From Acidimicrobiia bacterium (GTDB taxonomy: Bacteria > Actinomycetota > Acidimicrobiia > IMCC26256 > PALSA-555): a stretch of DNA of 12,057 nt. Under the pieces are notes generated by a model. That model did not search any database. It was not told where the DNA came from and saw only the letters and a list, made by a program, of their open reading frames with translations. Positions within the stretch are counted from its first letter, which is position 1; the number at the start of each line of letters is the position of its first letter. Positions 6,979-12,057 of this stretch are shown one piece after another. The stretch lies in assembly GCA_022865365.1 (NCBI GenBank), contig JALHSW010000126.1, forward strand, positions 1-12,057, read 5' to 3'. A program made the translations under genes and the position numbers.

Positions 6979-7458
6979 ATGACCGACGAAAAGGACTTCT
7001 TCACTGCCGCGACCGAGGTGATCGGCCTCGAGCAGCTCGATGTGGCGGCGATGGAGCTGCTCTTCAAGCTGGAGTGCAGCGGCGAGGACTTCTACAACGC
7101 GATTGCCGACCGGATCGGGAACGAGGAGGCGGCCGAGCTCCTGCGCCGCAACGGCCGCGAGGAGGTGGGCCACGCGCAGCGGCTCCAACGGGCGATCGCG
7201 ATCAAGCTCGGTGGCGACTACACGCCGTCGCCTGAGTTGCTGGAGCGCTACCCCATTCCGCTGCCCGACACGATCAGCGCGGATCTGCTCCCGATCATCG
7301 TGCAGGCCGAGATCGACGGCGACGCCGGCTATCAGCGCTGGGCCGATCGCGAGCCCGACCCCGAGGTCGCGAAGCTCCTCCGCAGCAACGGAAGCGAGGA
7401 GACGGTGCACGGTGAGCGTGTCACCGCGGCGATCGAGATCCTGCGGCAGGCTTCCTGA
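6979..7458 (+). CDS. Rubrerythrin/ferritin-like diiron-fold protein with internal duplication
   Basis: This 159-residue cytoplasmic protein is predicted to form a four-helix diiron bundle. The six canonical ligands are present: E32 in helix 1, E62 and H65 (ExxH in REEVGH) in helix 2, E111 in helix 3, and E141 and H144 (ExxH in SEETVH) in helix 4. There is no C-terminal rubredoxin Cys4 module, so it is not a full rubrerythrin. Likely roles are peroxide reduction, iron handling or stress protection, but the exact reaction cannot be read. Residues 32-75 and 111-154 align without gaps at an offset of 79, with 20 of 44 identical, an unusually clear internal repeat. The ATG at 6979 is chosen because a TAAGGT box lies 7 bases upstream and the upstream frame is not protein-like. 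The gene converges on the FNT channel gene with 18 bases between stops. Confidence 0.85.
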   Translation: MTDEKDFFTAATEVIGLEQLDVAAMELLFKLECSGEDFYNAIADRIGNEEAAELLRRNGREEVGHAQRLQRAIAIKLGGDYTPSPELLERYPIPLPDTISADLLPIIVQAEIDGDAGYQRWADREPDPEVAKLLRSNGSEETVHGERVTAAIEILRQAS

Positions 7459-7480
7459 TCCGACCCGACGTGAGGATCAG
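7455..7480. terminator. Candidate bidirectional hairpin, ferritin-like / FNT channel
   Basis: CTGATCC (7455-7461) and GGATCAG (7474-7480) form a perfect 7-bp stem with a 12-base loop, centred on the convergent junction. The arms contain both TGA stops, which explains three of the pairs; the other four are extra. No T-run follows on either side, so an intrinsic terminator is plausible but unproven. Confidence 0.45.
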
Positions 7481-8397
7481 CCGGCTTCGTGGACGCCGCG
7501 CCGGTACACGTACCAGTACACGAGCGCGACGAGGACCGCGCCGCCGATCACGTTGCCGATCGTCACCGGCACGAGGTTGTCGAGGAAGAAGCGTGACCAG
7601 GTGAGGTCGCCGTACCGGCTCGGCTTCACTCCTGACCGGACCCAGAAGCTGTGGGGGGCCCACGCTTTGAGGAACAGCCCGGTGGGGATGAAGTACATGT
7701 TGGCGATGCTGTGCTCGAAGCTCGCCGCGACGAACGCGGCCACCGGGAGCACGATCGCGACGATCTTGTCGGTGACCGATCGGGCCGACATCGCCAGCCA
7801 CACGGCGAGGCACACGAGCGCGTTCGCCAGCACGCCGAGCAGGACCGCCTGACCGAACGGGAGTGAGGTCTTCGCCGTGGCGATCTCCAGCGCCCGGGGG
7901 CCGACGCCGGCGACGTTGCGCGTATGCCCGGAGAAGTACACGATGAGCGCGGTTGTGAACGCTCCGATGAAGTTGGCGACGTAGACGACACCCCAGGCCC
8001 GCAGGAGAGCGTGGAGACGGATGCGCCGGCTCGCGAAGGCGATCGCCATGAGGTTGTTGCCGGTGAACAGCTCGGCGCCGGCGACGACCACGAGGACGAG
8101 GCCGAGGGAGAACACGATCCCGGCGAGCAGGCGCGCGAGCCCCGGGTCGAGGCCGCCGCCGGCGGTGACGACGGTGGAGAACATCGCGCCGAGCGCGATG
8201 AACGCGCCCGCGAGCACCCCGAGCACGAACAGGCGGTCGAAGCGCATCGTGGCCTTCGCGACGCCCACACGCTCCGCCGCGCGCGCAACGTCGGAGGGGA
8301 GCAGAGCGTCGAGGGACTGCACGCGCTCGCTGTCTGGGGTGGCCGAGTCCGTCGCGGGAGTGTACGGCGCAGTTGCGTCCGAACCCGCGATGCTCAC
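7477..8397 (-). CDS. Formate/nitrite transporter (FNT) family channel
   Basis: This integral membrane protein of 306 residues has about six hydrophobic helices after a cytoplasmic N-tail of about 50 residues. FNT proteins form pentamers that pass small monovalent anions such as formate, nitrite or hydrosulfide. Diagnostic motifs are AELFTGNN (108-115, the omega-loop region of helix 2), the segment FEHSIANMYFIPTG (227-240) with the central pore histidine H229, and NLVPVTIGNVIGG (274-286). These match FocA/NirC-type proteins; the substrate cannot be decided and no formate or nitrite enzyme is next door. GTG 8397 is a tentative start. GTG 8322 would shorten the tail by 25 residues, and neither has a good ribosome-binding site. 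The open frame reaches 8529, but that extension would cover the divergent promoter. The gene is divergent from the MFS exporter. Confidence 0.87.
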   Translation of the reverse strand: MSIAGSDATAPYTPATDSATPDSERVQSLDALLPSDVARAAERVGVAKATMRFDRLFVLGVLAGAFIALGAMFSTVVTAGGGLDPGLARLLAGIVFSLGLVLVVVAGAELFTGNNLMAIAFASRRIRLHALLRAWGVVYVANFIGAFTTALIVYFSGHTRNVAGVGPRALEIATAKTSLPFGQAVLLGVLANALVCLAVWLAMSARSVTDKIVAIVLPVAAFVAASFEHSIANMYFIPTGLFLKAWAPHSFWVRSGVKPSRYGDLTWSRFFLDNLVPVTIGNVIGGAVLVALVYWYVYRRGVHEAG

Positions 8398-8426
8398 CCG
8401 GCGGGAGTGCTCGGGCGCGGAAGGGA

Positions 8427-8497
8427 GAATGCCTGCTCCATCCCACGCGGGTGCTGGCTCGCCTCCGACCCTCCGCATAGTCTCCCGACAGGCATTC
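8427..8497. promoter_or_regulatory. Split 9-bp inverted repeat in the FNT/MFS divergent region
   Basis: GAATGCCTG (8427-8435) has an exact inverted copy, CAGGCATTC (8489-8497), with 62 bases centre to centre, close to six helical turns. The arms flank the predicted promoter zone: the left arm lies in the FNT leader and the right arm lies between the MFS -10 candidate and its start. This is the layout of a looping or dual-control operator, but no regulator gene is adjacent. Confidence 0.4.
8478..8483 (+). promoter_or_regulatory. Candidate -10 box for the MFS transporter
   Basis: TAGTCT fits TANNNT and lies 54 bases before the ATG at 8538, giving a leader of about 48 bases with GAGGCG just before the ATG as a weak ribosome-binding site. 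No good -35 hexamer is present at 17 bases (TGGCTC). The call is weak. Confidence 0.3.
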
Positions 8498-8537
8498 GCA
8501 GACAAGCAGACATCCGCACACGGGGGCATCCGAGGCG

Positions 8538-10178
8538 ATGACGGGCGAAGCGACGACAGCCGGCGGAGCCGCGAGTTCCGTCACGACCTCGACCAGCCCC
8601 GACCGGGGAACGGTCGTCCTCCTTGGGCTGATCCTGGTCGCGGCGGTCGCGAACCTGAACCTCGCGGTCGCCAACGTCGCGCTGCCCGACATCGGCAAGG
8701 CGTTCGACGCGTCCCAGACTGCGCTCGACCTCGTGGCGGTCGGCTACTCCCTCGGCCTCGCCGCGTCGGTGCTGTATCTCGGCGCGCTCGGTGACCGCCA
8801 CGGACGCAAGATGATGCTCATCCTCGGGGTGGGTCTGTCGATCCCCGCGTGCCTGCTCGCGGCGTACGCGCCGACCATCGAGGTGCTCTTCGTCGCCCGC
8901 CTGCTCGGCGGTCTCGCCGCGGGCATGGCGTACCCGACGACGCTCGCGCTCATCACTGCTTTGTGGTCGGGACCGGCCCGCACGAAGTCGATCGCCCTGT
9001 GGTCGGCCCTCGGTGGTGCCATCTCGGCCCTTGGGCCGCTCGTGGCGGGTGCCCTGCTCGGGGAGTTCTGGTGGGGCTCGGTGTTCCTCATCACCCTGCC
9101 GCTCGCCGTGGTCGCGCTCTTCGTTGCGTACAAGTTCGTGCCCAGTCACGTGAACGAGTCGAGTGACCCGGTCGACAATCTCGGTGGCATCCTCTCGGTG
9201 GTGTTCGTCGCGGCGCTCGTGCTCGCCATCAACTTCGCCGCGGTCCCCGACGCCCAGACTCTCGCCATCGGGCTGTTCCTGATCGCCCTTGCGGGTGCCG
9301 GTGCCTTCGTCATCCGGCAGCGTCGTGCCCGCAATCCTCTCTATGACCTCGACATCGCCGCCCGTCGCACCTTCTGGGTCGCGGCGCTCGCGGGGATCAT
9401 CGTGTTCGGCTCGCTCATGGCCGCGATGTTCATCGGCCAGCAGTTCCTTCAGAACGTGCTCGCCTACGAGCCGATCCAGGCCGGCGCGGCAATCCTTCCC
9501 GCCGCGTTGCTGATGGTGATCGTCGCCCCCCGGTCGGCGAAGCTCATCGAATCGCGTGGCGCGCGCTTCACGCTCCTGCTCGGCTACGTCTTCTGCGTGC
9601 TCGGCTTCCTCACGATGCTCCTGCTGTGGAAGGAGAACATCCCGTATTGGAAGGTGGCACTCGGTTACTCGTTCCTCGGGATCGGCGTCGGGCTCGCGGG
9701 GACGCCGGCCTCGCATTCGCTGACCAGCTCGGTACCCGTGCGCAGGGTCGGGATGGCGTCGGGAACCGCAGACCTCCAGCGTGACCTCGGCGGCGCCATC
9801 ATGCAGTCGATCCTCGGCGCGCTCCTCACTGCGGGTTACGCGGCTGCGTTTGCGGCACAGATCTCGAGTTCACCGAACGGCTCCCAGGTGAGCACCAACG
9901 TCGAGAACGAGCTCACGAAGTCGTTCTCCAGTGCTGCCGCCACCGCCGAGCAGTACCCGCAGTACGCGAAGCAGATCACCGCCGCGGCCAAGACGTCGTT
10001 CATCGACGGCGCCGACTGGGCCTATACGGCCGGGATCGTCGCGGTCGTGCTCGGGTTCGTGCTCGTGTTCTTCATGTTCCCGAAGAAGGACCGTGAGGTC
10101 GAGCTGCTCCAGCAGTACCACGACACCGATCTCGCGAACGAGGACGTCGCGAGCGAGGGCGTCGCCGCCGCCGGGTGA
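8538..10178 (+). CDS. MFS transporter, DHA2 (EmrB/QacA) drug:H+ antiporter type
   Basis: This inner-membrane carrier of 546 residues has the length and hydrophobic pattern of the 14-helix DHA2 family, which exports drugs or other small molecules in exchange for protons. A Ser/Thr-rich cytoplasmic tail of about 24 residues precedes TM1. MFS motif A, LGALGDRHGRKMM (81-93), lies between helices 2 and 3. The segment ALGPLVAGALLG is the antiporter motif C in helix 5. A loop of about 65 hydrophilic residues before the last helix, followed by a charged C-tail (FPKKDREVELLQQYHD), also fits DHA2 members. The ATG at 8538 is supported by GAGGCG immediately upstream. The gene is divergent from the FNT channel and convergent with vapC. 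No TetR or MarR regulator is adjacent, so substrate and control are unknown. Confidence 0.88.
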   Translation: MTGEATTAGGAASSVTTSTSPDRGTVVLLGLILVAAVANLNLAVANVALPDIGKAFDASQTALDLVAVGYSLGLAASVLYLGALGDRHGRKMMLILGVGLSIPACLLAAYAPTIEVLFVARLLGGLAAGMAYPTTLALITALWSGPARTKSIALWSALGGAISALGPLVAGALLGEFWWGSVFLITLPLAVVALFVAYKFVPSHVNESSDPVDNLGGILSVVFVAALVLAINFAAVPDAQTLAIGLFLIALAGAGAFVIRQRRARNPLYDLDIAARRTFWVAALAGIIVFGSLMAAMFIGQQFLQNVLAYEPIQAGAAILPAALLMVIVAPRSAKLIESRGARFTLLLGYVFCVLGFLTMLLLWKENIPYWKVALGYSFLGIGVGLAGTPASHSLTSSVPVRRVGMASGTADLQRDLGGAIMQSILGALLTAGYAAAFAAQISSSPNGSQVSTNVENELTKSFSSAAATAEQYPQYAKQITAAAKTSFIDGADWAYTAGIVAVVLGFVLVFFMFPKKDREVELLQQYHDTDLANEDVASEGVAAAG

Positions 10179-10204
10179 CCGTCGAGGAGATCGCCGACGG
10201 ATCA
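10176..10204. terminator. Candidate bidirectional hairpin, MFS / vapC
   Basis: CCGTCG (10179-10184) and CGACGG (10195-10200) form a 6-bp GC-rich stem with a 10-base loop that fills the gap between the convergent stops. The opposed TGA/TCA triplets (10176-10178 and 10202-10204) extend it to 9 bp with one bulged A at 10201. There is no T-run. Confidence 0.4.
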
Positions 10205-10594
10205 GGGGATCCGCTGAATCGCCAACCCCGTGTGGCGAGCGAGCACCTCGAAGTCCGCATCGGAGTGGAGCACCGGCGCGTCCTCCCGGATCGCGACCGC
10301 GCCGATCAGGCAGTCGATGAGACGCCGGACCGTCTCACCACCGCGCCGACACCGCCGGTAGAGCACCGCCGCGGTGTCGAAATCCGGCGGGCCGCAGTGC
10401 AACATCCGGGCGCGACCGAGGAGCGCACGCAAGTCGCGAAGATGCCCCTCGTCACGGGCACCGGCGAGGACCTCCATGAGCACCGGTTCGCTGATCGCGA
10501 TGTCCGCGTCCAGCAGCCGGTCGAGCTCCTCGCAGACCGGTGAGCCGGTGCCGCGGAGGAACTCCACCCAGGCCGAGCTGTCGACGAAGATCAA
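10202..10594 (-). CDS. vapC: VapC-type PIN-domain ribonuclease toxin
   Basis: This 130-residue protein is a single PIN domain. The acidic metal-binding residues sit where expected: D5 in IFVDSSAWVEFL, E41 in LMEVLAGARD, D94 in RLIDCLIGAVA and D112 with D114 in HSDADFEVL. VapC toxins are Mg2+-dependent endoribonucleases that cleave specific tRNAs or rRNA and stop translation until bound by VapB; the RNA target here is unknown. The start is a TTG whose last two bases overlap the vapB TGA (TTGA). With no clear Shine-Dalgarno sequence, translation is probably coupled to vapB. Cognate order (antitoxin first, toxin overlapping) and an intact active site indicate a functional pair. The gene converges on the MFS gene. 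Confidence 0.9.
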   Translation of the reverse strand: MIFVDSSAWVEFLRGTGSPVCEELDRLLDADIAISEPVLMEVLAGARDEGHLRDLRALLGRARMLHCGPPDFDTAAVLYRRCRRGGETVRRLIDCLIGAVAIREDAPVLHSDADFEVLARHTGLAIQRIP

Positions 10595-10797
10595 GATTCG
10601 GAGCCGCGGGCCGCTCGCATCTGCTCGAGGTCACCGTCCCACCCAGAACCCTTCAGCCGCCGGGCCTCCTCGATGCTGATCTCGGCCGCGAGCTCGCGCA
10701 GTGCGAAGTTCACGGCCTCGCGCTTGGTGCCGAGTCCATAGCGGCGCATGACCAGGGTGCAAGCCTTCTCATCGAGGTCGATGTTGGTGCGTGCCAT
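10591..10797 (-). CDS. vapB: VapB-type ribbon-helix-helix antitoxin
   Basis: This 68-residue antitoxin is the first gene of the vapBC operon. Residues 1-36 (MARTNIDLDEK, then GLGTKREAVNFALRE) form the ribbon-helix-helix DNA-binding domain usual for VapB. The C-terminal part, with GSGWDGDLEQMRAAR (50-64), is the segment that normally wraps the toxin and blocks its active site. The ATG at 10797 is chosen over longer in-frame starts because the ribbon strand begins there and a TATGCT -10 box sits 6 bases upstream. Like other VapB proteins it should repress its own promoter, better in complex with VapC. A tandem 9-bp repeat over the promoter and start codon is the likely operator. The gene is divergent from the amine oxidase gene. 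Confidence 0.88.
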   Translation of the reverse strand: MARTNIDLDEKACTLVMRRYGLGTKREAVNFALRELAAEISIEEARRLKGSGWDGDLEQMRAARGSES

Positions 10798-10832
10798 ACA
10801 CCTAGCATACACCTTGCCTGCACCCGCCCGAA
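10795..10832 (-). promoter_or_regulatory. vapBC leaderless promoter with tandem operator repeat
   Basis: On the minus strand TATGCT (10804-10809) is a TANNNT -10 box followed by 6 bases and the vapB ATG, so the transcript should be leaderless. TTCGGG (10827-10832) is a weak -35 candidate at 17-base spacing. Two exact copies of AGGTGTATG (minus strand; 10806-10814 and 10795-10803) lie 11 bp apart. One covers most of the -10 box and the other covers the start codon. One-turn spacing of short direct repeats suits cooperative ribbon-helix-helix dimers, so autorepression by VapB or VapBC is inferred. Confidence 0.6.
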
Positions 10833-10912
10833 GCCTGGTCGCCCGGGCAAGGCCGGTTCCCTCTGTGTCAATCTCGGGTGAGGCAGGCCGCAGCAGCGCA
10901 CCTCCCGCCACG

Positions 10913-10917
10913 AAAGG
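10913..10917 (+). promoter_or_regulatory. Ribosome-binding site of the amine oxidase gene
   Basis: AAAGG lies 7 bases before the GTG at 10925. This spacing supports that start, as no other in-frame start codon with a better site is nearby. This gene therefore appears to have a leader, unlike several of its neighbours. Confidence 0.5.
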
Positions 10918-10924
10918 CAAGGCC

Positions 10925-12057
10925 GTGACCACGACCGAGACGCCGGCGCACCCGCTCGCGATGCTCGAGGGGGCCGAGATCGAGGAGGCAGCGCGGATCG
11001 CGCGCGAGACCGGGAGGCTCTCCGACGCTGCCCGCTTCGCCTACATCGGGCTCGAGGAGCCTGAGAAGGACGCGCTCGCCGCGTTCCCCGACGGCGCTGC
11101 TATCGCGCGGCGTGTCCGCCTCGTGATCGTTCCCGGGCCGGAGGCCTCGGTGATCGAGGCGGTCGTCGACGTGAGCGCCGGCACCGTCGACTCGTGGGTC
11201 GAGCGCCCCGAGACGCGCCCCGCGCTGCTCTTCGAGGAGGCGATGTACGCGATCATCGCCTGCAAGGAGCACCCCGACTGGCAAGCCGCGATGCGTCGGC
11301 GCGGGATCACCGACTGGGACAAGGTGCAGACCGACCCCTGGCCCGCGGGCAACTTCGGCGTCGACCACGAGGACAACCGCCGCATCACCCGCGTCCTCTT
11401 CTATTACCGCGAGAACCCGACCGACAACGGCTACGCCCGCCCGATCGAGGGAGTGCTCGCGTTCGTCGATCTCGGTCGGCGTGAGGTGCTCGAGGTCATC
11501 GACTACGGCGCGGTGCCGATCCCGCCCGAGCGCGGCGGCTACCTCCCCGACGACGTCGGGCCGATGCGAACCGACCTCACACCGCTCGAGATCACCCAAC
11601 CGGAGGGCGCGAGCTTCGCCGTCGACGGGAACCTCGTCGAGTGGCAGCGCTGGTCGATGCGGGTGACGATGGATCCGTACGAGGGGCTGGTGTTGCACAC
11701 CATCGGCTACGACGACGGCGGGCGCGTGCGCCCGATCCTGCATCGTGCCTCGGTCAGCGAGATGGTCGTCCCCTACGGGGAACCGGGTCCGATGCACAAC
11801 TGGAAGAACGCGTTCGACGCGGGCGAGTGGGGTCTCGGTCGCATGGCGAACTCGCTCAAGCTCGGCTGTGACTGCCTCGGGCTCATCCACTACTTCGACG
11901 TCGACTTCGCGACCGAGCAGGGCGTGCCGTTCACGCTGGAGCACGCGATCTGCATGCACGAAGAGGACTACGGCATCCTCTGGAAGCACGCCGACCTGCA
12001 CGGTGGCACCACCGAGGTCCGCCGGTCACGACGCCTCGTCGTCAGCTCGATCTCGAC
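10925..12057 (+). CDS. Copper-containing primary amine oxidase (3' partial)
   Basis: The frame is open from GTG 10925 to the window end: 377 full codons of a protein usually about 640-650 residues long. Family members oxidise primary amines to aldehydes, releasing ammonia and H2O2, using copper and topaquinone made from an active-site tyrosine. The two small N-terminal domains occupy roughly residues 1-200, with motifs such as DPWPAGNFG and the segment TRVLFYYRENPTDNGYARP. The large catalytic domain then begins. D298, in WKNAFDAGEWG, is the catalytic base and coincides in number with Asp298 of the Arthrobacter enzyme. The last residues, RRLVVSSIS, normally lead directly into the topaquinone motif N-Y-D/E-Y, so the modified tyrosine should fall a few codons past the edge. 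Residue 296, a gate tyrosine in the Arthrobacter enzyme, is alanine here, hinting at a wider substrate channel. No signal peptide is seen. Confidence 0.9.
   Translation, partial: MTTTETPAHPLAMLEGAEIEEAARIARETGRLSDAARFAYIGLEEPEKDALAAFPDGAAIARRVRLVIVPGPEASVIEAVVDVSAGTVDSWVERPETRPALLFEEAMYAIIACKEHPDWQAAMRRRGITDWDKVQTDPWPAGNFGVDHEDNRRITRVLFYYRENPTDNGYARPIEGVLAFVDLGRREVLEVIDYGAVPIPPERGGYLPDDVGPMRTDLTPLEITQPEGASFAVDGNLVEWQRWSMRVTMDPYEGLVLHTIGYDDGGRVRPILHRASVSEMVVPYGEPGPMHNWKNAFDAGEWGLGRMANSLKLGCDCLGLIHYFDVDFATEQGVPFTLEHAICMHEEDYGILWKHADLHGGTTEVRRSRRLVVSSIS

Noticed and set aside
5247..6982. Long + strand frames opposite the dienelactone hydrolase and LLM genes
   Set aside because: No motif; the minus-strand genes have complete active-site or family signatures.
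8498..8512. Tandem GCAGACA repeat with 8-base period before the MFS gene
   Set aside because: Two 7-base copies at less than one helical turn are too short to claim an operator; recorded only as a possible part of the divergent regulatory region.
8394..9716. 440-codon minus-strand frame opposite the MFS gene
   Set aside because: Extremely Arg/Asp/Glu/His-rich with no hydrophobic core; it is the complement of a membrane protein gene.
10803..10808. TAGCAT as a + strand -10 box for the amine oxidase gene
   Set aside because: It is the complement of part of the vapB -10 box and has no convincing -35; the amine oxidase promoter remains unidentified.
10868..12001. 377-codon minus-strand frame opposite the amine oxidase
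   Set aside because: Antisense shadow; the + strand matches copper amine oxidase along its whole length, including the catalytic Asp.

Overview
The window is high-GC DNA, roughly two thirds G+C by eye, with tightly packed genes and strong G/C at third codon positions. An F420-type luciferase-like oxidoreductase, several start codons lying 6-7 bases after a TANNNT -10 box (leaderless transcription), and a VapBC pair together suggest an actinobacterium. An Acidimicrobiia-like lineage is possible, but that is inference and the sequence does not prove it.

Layout, left to right. (1) The 3' end of a class III nucleotidyl cyclase (+) converges on a large FtsX-type permease (-). (2) Divergent from the permease are a small cyclic-nucleotide-binding protein (+) and a secreted alpha/beta hydrolase (+). 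The hydrolase reading frame is cut by a TAG and continues in frame for 24 more codons. (3) It converges on a dienelactone-hydrolase-family protein (-), which follows an LLM-class oxidoreductase (-). (4) Divergent from these is a rubrerythrin-like diiron protein (+), which converges on a formate/nitrite-transporter-family channel (-). (5) Divergent from the channel is a 14-helix-type MFS exporter (+), which converges on a vapC-vapB toxin-antitoxin operon (-). (6) Divergent from vapB is a copper amine oxidase (+). The window edge cuts it a few codons before the expected topaquinone tyrosine.

The genes alternate regularly between convergent and divergent pairs, so this looks like ordinary chromosome made of small independent units, not one operon. 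Three of the four convergent junctions can fold into a hairpin that uses both stop codons. Four start codons show the leaderless pattern and a fifth is close to it. Possible functional links are limited to a cAMP theme (cyclase and cNMP-binding protein on either side of the permease) and a catabolic theme (two hydrolases, the LLM oxidoreductase and the amine oxidase). Both are inference.

No previously undescribed multi-gene system is evident. The best leads are the TAG-interrupted hydrolase, a gapless internal duplication in the ferritin-like protein that covers all six predicted metal ligands, an 11-bp-period tandem operator over the vapB promoter and start codon, and a cyclase lacking its transition-state asparagine. 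No rRNA, tRNA, CRISPR array, insertion sequence or phage gene was seen, and no gene-free stretch exceeds about 150 bases.
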